From positions 124,001 through 188,000 of the forward strand of contig JAWPMV010000003.1 of NCBI GenBank assembly GCA_033391075.1: a stretch of DNA of 64,000 nucleotides. The letters run 5' to 3'. The notes below the pieces were generated by a model. It was not told the DNA's origin. It did no database searches and was given only the letters and a program-made list of their open reading frames with translations. Source of the stretch: Bacteroidia bacterium. Its GTDB lineage: Bacteria; Bacteroidota; Bacteroidia; J057. The position numbers and the translations under genes are program-made. The first letter of the stretch is position 1. The number at the start of each line of letters is the position of its first letter. Shown piece after piece: positions 43,499 through 53,368 of this stretch.

Positions 43499-43702
43499 AG
43501 TTATAAGGTATAGGTATTCTGAGATGAAAGCCTATTTATAAAGAGTCTTACGAATAAAGGGAAGTTGGAATATGCCGGCTAATTGAGCTAGAATATTTTG
43601 CGGTATTTCCTGTAAAAAGAAGTCTCCCAATAGAGGAGGAAGTGATTTAATTGGAGAGCCTATTTTGCCATTGCAGCAGAAGTATTCATTCAAGGAGGCG
43701 AT

Positions 43703-44380
43703 TTATTTTAGTCGATCCTCCAACATTTTTTTAAAAGTGGCTCCTAGCGGAAGTTCTGTTTTATCCTTCAATACTATTTTTTTTGCGTAAAGGCGTTCAA
43801 TATACTCAGGCATTACTAAATAGGATTTATGCACACGTACAATGTGTCTATTTAGCTCTTTTTCCATTTGTGCAAGAGGTTTCCTAACCACCAACATTCT
43901 ATCAGTAGTATGGACTTTAATATAATTCCCAAAGGCTGCAATAAAACGAATGGATGGTATAGGAACTTTATAAATGATATTGTTCGCTTTCAAATGGATG
44001 ACTTCAGGATATTTGATGGTATGTCTTTGTGTTAGGTCAAAAACCTTCTGAATCGCCAGGAGAAATCTTTCAAAAGAAAAAGGTTTTAGTAAATAATCGA
44101 TGACTTCATAGTCATAGCTTTCTGCTCCATATTCGGCATATGCTGTTGTGATAATGACATGAGGGGGATTGCGTAATGCTTTTAACAATTCAATTCCCGT
44201 GAACTGAGGCATATTTATGTCTAAAAACATAAGATCAATATTCTCTTTCGCCAGGAATGGAATCACTTCAAGGCCATTATCAATGGCTCCAGCCAGGTGA
44301 ATCCCAGGCGCTTTGCTGATGTACTTATCGAGCAAATTTCTTGCGATGGGTTCGTCATCAACGACTAAGCAATTCAGCAT
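43703..44380 (-). CDS. LytR/AlgR-family response regulator
   Basis: 225 residues; receiver with phospho-acceptor Asp in LMFLDINMPQFTG (about residue 53), Lys in DYLLKPFSFERFL, and a LytTR DNA-binding domain (about 125-225, PSIRFIAAFGNYIKV, IVRVHKSYLVMPEYIERL). The start overlaps the end of the kinase gene by 7 bases, so the two are translationally coupled. Confidence 0.9.
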   Translation of the reverse strand: MLNCLVVDDEPIARNLLDKYISKAPGIHLAGAIDNGLEVIPFLAKENIDLMFLDINMPQFTGIELLKALRNPPHVIITTAYAEYGAESYDYEVIDYLLKPFSFERFLLAIQKVFDLTQRHTIKYPEVIHLKANNIIYKVPIPSIRFIAAFGNYIKVHTTDRMLVVRKPLAQMEKELNRHIVRVHKSYLVMPEYIERLYAKKIVLKDKTELPLGATFKKMLEDRLK

Positions 44381-45369
44381 GATAACTCCATTATAAGTTT
44401 AACCATAAATGAATCAGATTTTTTCTGTACATCCAGTTTGTGTTTCCCGGGAAGCAGCAAATCCAGCCTTCTTCGGGCATTTGAAATGCCAACACCTCCT
44501 CCATTTGAACTTTGCTCAGATTTGATGCTATTCTGAACAGTAAAGGAAAGAGTACTCTCTACTAAGGAACTTTCAATATCAATATAGCTTTCCTCAATGG
44601 TCGCATATGACCCATGCTTAAACGCATTTTCAACAAAGGGAATCAGAATAAATGGGGGGATGAAACAATCTGCAAAATCTCCATTTTTCCTAAATCGAAT
44701 AGTACACTTTTCACCCAGGCGTAGGCGTTCCATGGCGACATAATCATCCACAAATTTTATTTCCTCATCGAGGCTGATTTGATTTTTCTGTGAAGTATAA
44801 CTCATATAACGGAGTAATGCGGAAAGGGCTAGCAAAGATTCTCCCGCACTGTCCACATCCTCATTCATCAAGCCATAAATGTTATTAAGGGAGTTGAAAA
44901 GGAAGTGTGGATTTAATTGCAATCTCAGAGAGTCAAGTTCTGCCTTATGTTGCTTCATTTGAAGTTCCATCATCCTGCTACCCTGTGCTAATCGGTTAAA
45001 AAAATAGTTTAATCCAGCTGAAACCAGAATAAATACAACTAGGACAAGTTTGCTGGCAAGGAATAACTGCTCATCTTCCGGGAAAAGCATTTCCGCAGTA
45101 AGGTCTATAAGTTTGCCGAAAAAGAAGATACCTCCCATCAAGATAAGGAGGTAAAGGAGGTATTTCTTAGTCTTTAGCATCCAGGAGAATACATAGAGAT
45201 GAAGGTACACCCCCGGGATTGAGGGGAGGAAAATAGCCAGGGTAATCTTCAAACTATCTTCAGCTTGCGCTACTCCACTTATGGAAAGGAAGAAGGTCAA
45301 GGCAAAGAACAGCCAGGCTAGCAGATGCAGAAGTATGTTATTTTTTGTCAAAGGTTTTTGTAGTAGCAT
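44374..45369 (-). CDS. LytS-type sensor histidine kinase
   Basis: 331 residues; four TM helices in the first 140 residues, then the His_kinase motif LNPHFLFNSLNNIYGL with the phospho-accepting His near residue 155, and an ATPase domain with IPFVENAFKHG and GGGVGISNARRRLDLL. Partner of the LytR-type regulator. Signal unknown; pairs like this control envelope or peptidoglycan functions in other phyla. The serine hydrolase gene lies 56 bases upstream on the same strand. Confidence 0.9.
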   Translation of the reverse strand: MLLQKPLTKNNILLHLLAWLFFALTFFLSISGVAQAEDSLKITLAIFLPSIPGVYLHLYVFSWMLKTKKYLLYLLILMGGIFFFGKLIDLTAEMLFPEDEQLFLASKLVLVVFILVSAGLNYFFNRLAQGSRMMELQMKQHKAELDSLRLQLNPHFLFNSLNNIYGLMNEDVDSAGESLLALSALLRYMSYTSQKNQISLDEEIKFVDDYVAMERLRLGEKCTIRFRKNGDFADCFIPPFILIPFVENAFKHGSYATIEESYIDIESSLVESTLSFTVQNSIKSEQSSNGGGVGISNARRRLDLLLPGKHKLDVQKKSDSFMVKLIMELSC

Positions 45370-45425
45370 TCGATTAAAAATAATGATTTCATTTTTCCAG
45401 AATACCAGTCGCTTCGATATACTAA

Positions 45426-46904
45426 TTAATTGCTGCTACTAATCAAGTCAATGATTTCTTTAAATATTTCATCTAGGGCCAGATCTCCAACATTTGCAGC
45501 CATTACCCATCCATTTTGGGTTTCCGGATCAAATCCTGCATAAGCCATAAAGGTTCCTGCACTACCGGAATGTTCATATATCAGCTGGCCTTCTTTCGTC
45601 TTTCGAATCATCCACCCGCCTGCGTAGATTTCCCCATCTTCAAATGAATGTAATGCCTGGATGGTTTCAGCCTTTAAGAGGGAGTTTTCACCATTCATTC
45701 CCTTCATATGTACAAGGAGGAATTTAGCGAGATCCTTCATAGAACAGTGGATATCTCCTGCAGGATCAAGGTATGCTCCCAAGAAATAATCTGCTCCTTG
45801 AGCTTTGGCAGTTTTCGCAGGACCAAAATGGCCGGTCGGCTGATTCGGATCATGTGTATTGGGCCAGCCGATTCCGGAATTTTTCATTTTCAAGGGAGTA
45901 AATATATGTTTTTCAAGTAATTGCTCCCATGACTCAGCACTTATCTGTTCGCAAATCGAAGCGAGGATGGTATATCCTGCATTTGAGTATGAGAAGGTTC
46001 CGGCCTGGGCGTTTGCTTTTTCCTTTAATACCATGTCTACAAATGCCAAGCGTTGTTCCGCAGGACTTCCCGGCAAGGCCAGTAGTTTTGATTCTTCCTC
46101 TTCAGAAGTCATAAGGTATGCGGGAATCCCTCCCTGATGATCCAAAAGTTGTCTTATACTCACTTGACGATATGCCGGAAGCATATCCATCTCTGGGAAA
46201 ATCTCATGTAGTTTGGTTTGGAAATCCAGTTGCTTATCCTCAATTAGTTTTCCAACCAAAGTCGCGGTCATTGATTTTGTAATCGAGCCTATATGAAACC
46301 TATCGTTTTTGCCAATAGGACTTGTCTGACCAACTTCCCTTATTCCTGCTACAGCACTATGATCTATTCGGCCTTTTGATATCGTCACCAGAGATATCCC
46401 TGGAATAGATTCAGTCGCTACGATATTCTCGAGTAATTGCTTAGCTGTGTTCCATGTTCCATATCGACTCCCTTGCTGAACTTTTGGAGCCCTGCCAGGC
46501 CGCATAGAGAATCCTTCCAGAAGTCCTGAGTCATTGTTTAACTCAAAGCCTATTTTAAACCATGAATCCATCGCATCAGAATAAGCCAAAACAGAAAGTT
46601 TGAGGGAATCATCCGAAACAAGGCTCAGAGAATCAAAGGATTGAATCATTTTTTTTTGACTATCAAACATTTTCATCCGATTCTCCAGGGAAATTCTTTT
46701 CAGGGCCGAAGCTGTCCTGCGATTAGCAATGAATGCTTGCATTTCTTCCCGATCCTCTGAATTAAATGCCTGAAAAAATGATTGAGCTATCTTACCCACT
46801 GGAGAATTTGAAAGTCCGGACATTTCCTGAGACCTGAGGTTTAAACAAAAACCAATTAGGAGTAAGGAATGGATAAGGAAATATCGTGCACCTAGGTATT
46901 TCAT
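45426..46904 (-). CDS. Serine hydrolase (beta-lactamase superfamily)
   Basis: 492 residues with a short N-terminal leader (IHSLLLIGFCLNL) and an N-terminal ~130-residue domain, then SxxK in HIGSITKSMTATLVG, YxN in YSNAGYTILASI and HxG in YEHSGSAGTFMA: full class C active site. Probably a peptidase/esterase and not a lactamase. Same strand and close to the kinase genes. Confidence 0.8.
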   Translation of the reverse strand: MKYLGARYFLIHSLLLIGFCLNLRSQEMSGLSNSPVGKIAQSFFQAFNSEDREEMQAFIANRRTASALKRISLENRMKMFDSQKKMIQSFDSLSLVSDDSLKLSVLAYSDAMDSWFKIGFELNNDSGLLEGFSMRPGRAPKVQQGSRYGTWNTAKQLLENIVATESIPGISLVTISKGRIDHSAVAGIREVGQTSPIGKNDRFHIGSITKSMTATLVGKLIEDKQLDFQTKLHEIFPEMDMLPAYRQVSIRQLLDHQGGIPAYLMTSEEEESKLLALPGSPAEQRLAFVDMVLKEKANAQAGTFSYSNAGYTILASICEQISAESWEQLLEKHIFTPLKMKNSGIGWPNTHDPNQPTGHFGPAKTAKAQGADYFLGAYLDPAGDIHCSMKDLAKFLLVHMKGMNGENSLLKAETIQALHSFEDGEIYAGGWMIRKTKEGQLIYEHSGSAGTFMAYAGFDPETQNGWVMAANVGDLALDEIFKEIIDLISSSN

Positions 46905-47326
46905 GAGTTTGGTCGTTAAAATTTTTATTAAGGATTCGATGTCTAGTCTTTGTAAGCCCTGGTTTTAACCCGAATACAAAAAGTGTGTAATCGAATATGT
47001 TCCAGCTGGGATGAGGGGGAGTAGTTCCTAAACTGAGCAGGATAAGATCCTGACAGGGATCTATATTCATCCATGAAATAATTCATGCTTTTGATTTACG
47101 TCAATTTCCCACAGAATTTTCTGCTTAGTACTATTTATGTGAGCAGTGAACAGAAAATGTGATTAACTGGATTTATTCGTGACCAAAAAGTAGGAAGGGA
47201 GAGGGGTTTTCTTTGCAAGATGTTTGAAGGAGAAACGGTTCTGAGATAAAAACCGAAATTTCGGAAACTTAATGATCTGAAATTAGTTCAGAAATTATAG
47301 GTCATTAAACTGAAAAGCAGCTTGCT
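46905..47326. promoter_or_regulatory. Divergent region with nested dyads (422 bases)
   Basis: Between the serine hydrolase (minus) and the membrane protein (plus). Visible: CCGAAATTTCGG palindrome at 47253-47264; TTAATGA (47269) with TCATTAA (47302), bracketing TCTGAA-attag-TTCAGA (47276-47292). The last lies within 60 bases of the membrane-protein start and may be its operator. No RNA gene seen. Confidence 0.4.
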
Positions 47327-48364
47327 ATGTCCCTTTCTACGGCAGAAAAAGTCAAAACTTCTTCATACTTCTCAAATATTAGTGCCAATCAGGCCATGTG
47401 GGGCGGGATAGGATTCAGTACCCTGTTTACAGTTTTGATTTGGGCCCTTGATTATCGGCTCGATGCCATCGAGCTTCTGCCTGATACCGGGGCAGCCTGG
47501 TATAAATGGAAATTACCTGAAGCCAGTTTTATTACGCGTTTTTCTGCCTGGGGGAGTTATACCCTGCATCAAGTCCTGATTTGGGGATTGATTTATCAGG
47601 CACAGAAAAGTAAGCTGAAGTATAGCAAAGGCTTGCATCCTGTCAATGTTGCGGCTTTGGTAATCAATGCGGTTTTTATTTTCTGGCACCTCATCCAGAC
47701 GCATGTATGGTATGATGGACTTGCACAGGATGTCTCTGTATTTAGCTCGCAATGGTCAGTCATCATTTTGCTGGTTGCTGTGCTTTTGATGGAGAATCAG
47801 AGAAGGGGTCTGTTTTTTGGAAAGAAAGTAGGTTTCCTGAAAGAGACGGGAAGGGTAGTGCGGAAATATCATGGTTATGTTTTTTCCTGGGGCATCATTT
47901 ATACCTTCTGGTTCCATCCTATGGAAGGGGAGTGGCAACACCTGATTGGGTTCTTTTATATGTTTCTGCTCATGATCCAATCCAGTCTTTTCTTTACCCA
48001 AACCCACGTAAACAAATACTGGATGATTGTGCAGGAAGTAACGGTTACGATTCATGGTACCATGGTCGCCTATATTCATGGGCAGGCCTGGCCGATGTTT
48101 CTCTTCGGATTTCTGGGACTCTTTATCATTACCCAGATGCATGGTTTGGGATTGAAGAAGGGAATTCGCTGGTTTTTTGCCGGGCTCTATGTCGCAGGAA
48201 TAGTACTGGTTTACAGTCAGAGAGGTTGGGACAGATTGGATGAAATTCTACGGATATCCATAGGCGAACTCATCATGGTATTTATGTTGGCTGCAATTGT
48301 ATGGGTGCTGATGAAAGGATGGTCTCTGGGAAGTAGAGTTTTTGGATATAGCGGCAAAATCTGA
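47327..48364 (+). CDS. Multi-pass membrane protein of unknown function
   Basis: 345 residues with about eight or nine TM segments (e.g. WGGIGFSTLFTVLIWALDY, YTLHQVLIWGLIY, VNVAALVINAVFIFWHLI, SSQWSVIILLVAVLLM, FLFGFLGLFIITQMHGLG, ELIMVFMLAAIVWVLM). Conserved-looking His and Trp residues sit at helix ends (TLHQVLIWG, FIFWHLIQTHVWY, FWFHPMEGEWQHL, TIHGTMVAYIHGQAWPMF), reminiscent of metal or quinone sites. No family recognised. Its stop abuts the stop of the FG-GAP gene with no spacer. Confidence 0.7.
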   Translation: MSLSTAEKVKTSSYFSNISANQAMWGGIGFSTLFTVLIWALDYRLDAIELLPDTGAAWYKWKLPEASFITRFSAWGSYTLHQVLIWGLIYQAQKSKLKYSKGLHPVNVAALVINAVFIFWHLIQTHVWYDGLAQDVSVFSSQWSVIILLVAVLLMENQRRGLFFGKKVGFLKETGRVVRKYHGYVFSWGIIYTFWFHPMEGEWQHLIGFFYMFLLMIQSSLFFTQTHVNKYWMIVQEVTVTIHGTMVAYIHGQAWPMFLFGFLGLFIITQMHGLGLKKGIRWFFAGLYVAGIVLVYSQRGWDRLDEILRISIGELIMVFMLAAIVWVLMKGWSLGSRVFGYSGKI

Positions 48365-51300
48365 TCAACGAGTAATCGTTTGTAATTCCAAGGTCTGCAT
48401 AGGACCGTTATTACAGCCAACAAGGATGAGGCTTTTGTTATTGCTTCGAATCTCTGCCAGACTTTTAACATCATAAGGCAAATAGATACCACTTTCTGTA
48501 GGACTCACATTTCTAAAATCACCTTTGCCGTTTCCTAATAGCAGGACTCCCATTCCGGCATCATTTCGAGTGGTTTCAACTTCCGCGTCAAATAAATTCC
48601 CTGCCAGCAATACATCCAGATGTTCGTCCTGGTTCATGTCTTTTATGATGATATCGTTGACGGAAGAAAATTGAGCTTCTATGGGGAGTTGATGGGTTTC
48701 AAAACGTCCATTGCCTTTGTTCTCTATATACAGGCTGGCAAAAGTATAGGCTTCATAATGAAGAGAGGTTTCCAGATTATCCTCTCCATAAATCTGAACC
48801 AGATCCGAACCGGCAAAAAGATCATAGGTCTCGAATTTGGCTTTGATCTCAGGAACCTGTTGGGAAGAACATTCTCTTCCTCTCAAAGGAAATTCTACGC
48901 CGAAATTATAATAGGAAAGTACGATATCTTTGGTGCCACTTTCATCAAAATCATAATAATAAACCCCAAAAGGTTCCTCAACCGAAGCTTTATACTTATA
49001 GTTCAAACCCAAATTTCCTACAATCATATCCATATCTCCATCCTGGTCGATATCGGCACTTTCAATGCTGAACCACCATCCTTCACTGAACTCCAGACCT
49101 TTTGCTTCGAACTTTTCAAAACGACCCTCCTTATTGCTGTAGATGCTGATAGGCATCCATTCACCGACCAAAATCAAATCTTTCCAGCCATCTCCATCAT
49201 GATCCACCCAACTGGCATCATTTAGCATTCCGATCCCATTTAAATCCGGGAATAGTTCAGCCGTAACATCCGTAAATCTTCCTCCATCATTTCGAAGAAG
49301 TACACTACTCGCAGCTTCCGGATAGGCTCCGGGGATATGCCTTCCTCCTACGAAAAGATCTATATCTCCATCTTTATCAAAATCCTCGGGATAAACTTTT
49401 GACCCACTAAACTTCATATTCGGAAGCAAATCTGAGGCTTTGGTAAAGATGCCTTTTCCATTATTGAGGTAGAGCCTGTCCTGGTAGTATTTGGAATCCA
49501 ATGGAAATTCATTTCCCCCACTGACTACATAGAGGTCCTGGTCATCATCTCCATCTACATCCACAAAAAGGGCTCCCAGATCTTCGTGTATTCTATCTTC
49601 TGCGAGAAAATCCTGCGGAAGGGAGAGAAAACTTCCATTTCCCATTTGGGTATAGAGGTTTCCGGGAACACCTGCAGCACCTCCTACAAAAAAATCTTCC
49701 AGACCATCATTATTGATATCTCCGGTAGCTATACAAGGACCCATGCCCGACATCTTATGGGGAAGGAGTACTTGCATTTCATAATCGTCAAAAGGATTTT
49801 CTCTATGAACAAAATTGAGGCCGTATTTTCCGCTGATGTTGGTAAGCAGGGGTTCTGAATCTCTGGCTTTTTCCTGAGCCGATCGCTTCTCTGACTTATA
49901 GGAAATAGTTAGTTCCTGATTGGGTTTCACATTTTCCAGCAGGCTTTCGGTTCCATCCATCCAAAGGATATGGAGTTCTTCGATTTCCATATTAGTTCCC
50001 AATCCAAAATGCGCGATGCGTTCACTACTGGAATACATACCCCTCGAGCCTGCGATCTCTGTATGTTGCTCACCTGATTGAGTTTTGATCCATATTTTGC
50101 TGCCTTCCAAACTCAAACCTTTATCGGTATGGAGGCGAATGCGGAGATAATTATTTTTGGTGGACGAAGTCGCCTGGTTTTCATAGACGAAAGCCTTATC
50201 GTTCACATTGCTCACCACCAAATCCAAATCTCCATCATTATCCAGATCTCCATAGGCTGCTCCATTGGAAAAGCTTTTCTGATCCAATCCCCAGGCTTGC
50301 ATTTTTTTAGCGAAAGTCAGCTTGCCCTGATTTTGGTAGATATAATTGGAGAGTTTTTCGGAAGGTACCAGGGCCAGGGTTTCATTGATGTCCACGATAT
50401 CCCACACGGACTTTCCTTCCAGGTCCTGATTTTTTTGGATGTATTTGTATAAAGAAGATTCTACATGATTCTTGAAGAGTTTGGCGGCATCATTATTTCG
50501 GATGTCACGCATCAAGCCATTGGTTACATAGATATCTTTCCAGCCATCATTATCGAAATCGGCAATCAGATTTGCCCAGCTCCAGTCGGTATTAGAAATT
50601 CCAGCCAGTTGGGCGATATCGCTAAATCCTTTTCCATTGCGATTGAGTTGAAGGGTATTGAACATATATTGATGATGCCCTCCATCCTTGACAACTTTCC
50701 AGAAAGCCTGTGGATTCATACCACTCATATTGGCTTTGGACCGATAATTATCTTCTGCGGCCATATCCAGGACCATGATATCTGTCAGGCCATCATTGTT
50801 GATGTCAGCGGCATCCACCCCCATGCTGCTAAATGAAATGTGCTTGACAGCATCGTCGATTACATTTTCAAAGCTTCCGTCGCCTTTATTCAGAAACAAC
50901 CAATCTCCCGCCCAAAAGTCATTGGCTACATAGAGATCGATCCATCCATCATTGTTAAAGTCTGTTGCTGAAACGCTATTTGGGAAACCGGTTTTATTCA
51001 AACCTGCTTTCTTCGTAACGTCTTGAAATTTTCCGCCTGTGTTTTCATAGAGCCTGACACTGTATTGTTCAAGCAAGAGTTCTGTCTTGTAAAATTTGGA
51101 GTAATCTCCGGGGTTGGGAGGTTGATTGCAAAGGAAAAGATCGAGGTCTCCATCTTTGTCGTAATCGAGGAAAGTTGCGTTTCGGGTTCTTTGACTATCT
51201 GCTACTCCATAGGCAGCGCCCACTTCTTTGAAGCTATTGTTTCCCTGATTTAGGTAAAGGAGATTTCTTCTAAGTTCCGGTTTATCATCGTAGAGTTCGC

Positions 51301-51697
51301 GGGTAACGTAAATATCTTCCCATCCATCCTGATTCACATCTCCGAATATGACAGATGAGGACCAGGCGCCATCATCGAGAATACCGGCACTTTCCGTAAT
51401 GTCTTCAAATTGCATATCGCCTTTATTCAGATAGAGCTTGTCTGCCACCTGATTTCCGGCAAAAAAGACATCGAGCAGACCATCATTATTGATGTCTCCC
51501 AGGCCTACGCCAGCTCCTCCATAAAAATTAGAGTATATGAGGATGTTATCTGTAGGGGTATCTGTGAGATCATTGCTGAAATGGATGCCCGTTTTTTTAG
51601 GGCTAAGTAAGTCAAAGAGTTTTCCTTTGCTTCCTTGCGCCCATAGGGAAGGGGAGGAGCATAAAAACAACAACAGGACGATCAATTTCTCAAACAT
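48365..51697 (-). CDS. FG-GAP/VCBS repeat protein with UnbV (ASPIC) domain
   Basis: 1110 residues from the ATG at 51697 (frame opens at a TTG four codons earlier). Signal peptide ends LWAQ. Many Ca-binding FG-GAP/VCBS repeats of type D-N/K-D-G-x-x-D-[LI] (e.g. DINNDGLLDVFF, DYDKDGDLDLFLC, DLDNDGDLDLVVS, DQDGDMDMIVG), and an UnbV/ASPIC domain at about 525-615 (GSRGMYSSSERIAHFGLG). A surface Ca-dependent propeller protein common in Bacteroidota SusCD operons. Transcribed after SusD. Confidence 0.85.
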   Translation of the reverse strand: MFEKLIVLLLFLCSSPSLWAQGSKGKLFDLLSPKKTGIHFSNDLTDTPTDNILIYSNFYGGAGVGLGDINNDGLLDVFFAGNQVADKLYLNKGDMQFEDITESAGILDDGAWSSSVIFGDVNQDGWEDIYVTRELYDDKPELRRNLLYLNQGNNSFKEVGAAYGVADSQRTRNATFLDYDKDGDLDLFLCNQPPNPGDYSKFYKTELLLEQYSVRLYENTGGKFQDVTKKAGLNKTGFPNSVSATDFNNDGWIDLYVANDFWAGDWLFLNKGDGSFENVIDDAVKHISFSSMGVDAADINNDGLTDIMVLDMAAEDNYRSKANMSGMNPQAFWKVVKDGGHHQYMFNTLQLNRNGKGFSDIAQLAGISNTDWSWANLIADFDNDGWKDIYVTNGLMRDIRNNDAAKLFKNHVESSLYKYIQKNQDLEGKSVWDIVDINETLALVPSEKLSNYIYQNQGKLTFAKKMQAWGLDQKSFSNGAAYGDLDNDGDLDLVVSNVNDKAFVYENQATSSTKNNYLRIRLHTDKGLSLEGSKIWIKTQSGEQHTEIAGSRGMYSSSERIAHFGLGTNMEIEELHILWMDGTESLLENVKPNQELTISYKSEKRSAQEKARDSEPLLTNISGKYGLNFVHRENPFDDYEMQVLLPHKMSGMGPCIATGDINNDGLEDFFVGGAAGVPGNLYTQMGNGSFLSLPQDFLAEDRIHEDLGALFVDVDGDDDQDLYVVSGGNEFPLDSKYYQDRLYLNNGKGIFTKASDLLPNMKFSGSKVYPEDFDKDGDIDLFVGGRHIPGAYPEAASSVLLRNDGGRFTDVTAELFPDLNGIGMLNDASWVDHDGDGWKDLILVGEWMPISIYSNKEGRFEKFEAKGLEFSEGWWFSIESADIDQDGDMDMIVGNLGLNYKYKASVEEPFGVYYYDFDESGTKDIVLSYYNFGVEFPLRGRECSSQQVPEIKAKFETYDLFAGSDLVQIYGEDNLETSLHYEAYTFASLYIENKGNGRFETHQLPIEAQFSSVNDIIIKDMNQDEHLDVLLAGNLFDAEVETTRNDAGMGVLLLGNGKGDFRNVSPTESGIYLPYDVKSLAEIRSNNKSLILVGCNNGPMQTLELQTITR

Positions 51698-51770
51698 CTT
51701 TGATTCCAATTTCTTCTGCTCTGGACAGGATGATCCGCTTTATATGAAATTAAGGCTTTTTTTTGAATTA

Positions 51771-51799
51771 GCCCTGTCAACCAGGATGGTCGACAGGGC
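51771..51799 (-). terminator. Hairpin between SusD and FG-GAP genes
   Basis: GCCCTGTC/GACAGGGC with 3 more inner pairs. It lacks a minus-strand T-run. It could attenuate transcription from susCD into the FG-GAP gene. Confidence 0.5.
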
Positions 51800-51828
51800 C
51801 ATGAAACTAATTAATTACTGACTTAGAC

Positions 51829-53328
51829 TTATGAGTCCCACCAGATTCTGGTGGTAAAAACATCTTCACCCTGTCGGGCGTTTGCCGCATTGATATTCAC
51901 CTCATTCACTCCATACTCGCTAGTTGGGTATCTGAGTCTTCTTGGGATTTGCCCATTAGACTCATTTCCAGGATAGTTAGTAGGAACAAGTTCGGGGAAG
52001 CCAGTACGGCGGTAGTTAGCGTAAGCTTCGTATTCATTCAGGAAAGTAGCGGCCCAGTATTGCTCACCGATCATTTTAAGAGCGTCAGCACCACCAGTTG
52101 TATAATTCAATCCTGCAATGTAGGCATCGGTATCGGCTCCATCTATAGCCAAAGATCCATCAAAGGCAGCCCACTGATCGATAGCAGCTCTTACTCCGTT
52201 TTCGAAGTGAGTTTTTGCATCTCCACTGTGCCATCCGCGCTCAGCAGCTTCTGCCAAAAGCAGTTCAACTTCTGCATAGGTTTGGAATAACATGGGAGAT
52301 TCTCTCAGTACTACCAAATGGGTAATTCTGTCGTAGGTATCCAGGTCAGAACCTGTTGGAGCGGTTTGAATAGTAGTTGCATCCAGTCCATTTGGCAATC
52401 CTTTGTGAGGACCACCGCTGGCAACAACACCCAATTTGTCAAGTCTTGGATCTGTATTGTCAAGCATCCAGTTTACGAATGTTTCACTCAAACGAGGGTT
52501 ATCATCTGTAGAGAATCTGCTTCCGTTCCAGTTGAATACTTCACCAATTCCATTTCGGTTGATACCACCAGGTCCATCAGAGTGTGGAACCAGTGCACTT
52601 TCAGAAATGTCGCTCATTACTCCACCAGCAATCGCTTTTCCTACCCATTGCTGGGCAGCACCAGGATCAACTTTGCTCATTCTCATTCCCAAACGAAGCA
52701 TGAGAGAGTAAGCATACTTTTTCCAAAGGTTAACATCCCCTCCGAACATGAAGTCTCCGGATACTACGTCTCCACCAGCACTCAGTGCTCCGGCAGCTGT
52801 TTCCAGCTTTGCCAGCATATCTGCATAGATAGCAGATTGAGCATCATACTGTGGACGGAAGTTTCCATCGATAAATCCTTTACCTGCTTCAGTATAAGGA
52901 ACATCCCCATACATATCCGTCAATCTGTGCATAGTAGCTACCCACCAGATCAGGGTTACATTATGGAGGTTGGTTGAAGCTTCTGTTTTGTCCAGAATAT
53001 CAACCATAGACTTTACAGTAGAAGGATAATTTCTGTCGAAAAGGGAAGAAGAATATCCTGCATTGTAGAGGTACTTATCTCCACTCCAGTATCCAGGCAA
53101 TGTTGCGAAATGCTGGATCATAGTTGAGGAATAGATCAAACCTGCGCGCCAGTTTTCATATCGCCCACCGGAAGTTTCCAGCATGGCATGGGTTAGCAGA
53201 GTATTGTAATCAATTTCGTTGATCACATTAGGGTTCGTGTTGGTTACATCGAAGTCATTATCGCAGGATGACATCGGCAATGCGAGAATTGCGAGGGTAG
53301 CCAACAGTATATTGAATTGTTTTTTCAT
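51829..53328 (-). CDS. SusD/RagB-family nutrient-binding lipoprotein
   Basis: 499 residues; lipobox SSC near residue 22. SusD-like helical TPR-type scaffold of the SusD-like_2 branch (RLTDMYGDVPYTEA, MRLGMRMSKVDPG, MLFQTYAEVELLLAEAAERG, EYEAYANYRRTGFPEL). Binds the nutrient outside the SusC transporter. SusC lies 40 bases upstream in the transcript. Nutrient unknown. Confidence 0.9.
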   Translation of the reverse strand: MKKQFNILLATLAILALPMSSCDNDFDVTNTNPNVINEIDYNTLLTHAMLETSGGRYENWRAGLIYSSTMIQHFATLPGYWSGDKYLYNAGYSSSLFDRNYPSTVKSMVDILDKTEASTNLHNVTLIWWVATMHRLTDMYGDVPYTEAGKGFIDGNFRPQYDAQSAIYADMLAKLETAAGALSAGGDVVSGDFMFGGDVNLWKKYAYSLMLRLGMRMSKVDPGAAQQWVGKAIAGGVMSDISESALVPHSDGPGGINRNGIGEVFNWNGSRFSTDDNPRLSETFVNWMLDNTDPRLDKLGVVASGGPHKGLPNGLDATTIQTAPTGSDLDTYDRITHLVVLRESPMLFQTYAEVELLLAEAAERGWHSGDAKTHFENGVRAAIDQWAAFDGSLAIDGADTDAYIAGLNYTTGGADALKMIGEQYWAATFLNEYEAYANYRRTGFPELVPTNYPGNESNGQIPRRLRYPTSEYGVNEVNINAANARQGEDVFTTRIWWDS

Positions 53329-53368
53329 TTTCTTTTTTTGTTAAAAAAGGTTCTCAGAAGGAACAGCA

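Noticed and set aside
46792..47070. 92-codon minus-strand ORF upstream of the serine hydrolase
   Set aside because: Overlaps the real start in another frame and has no coding features.
48620..51610. Several long plus-strand ORFs (up to about 200 codons)
   Set aside because: They are antisense to the FG-GAP gene; the Asp/Gly-rich repeats on the minus strand leave long open frames on the other. No signal, family or start context.
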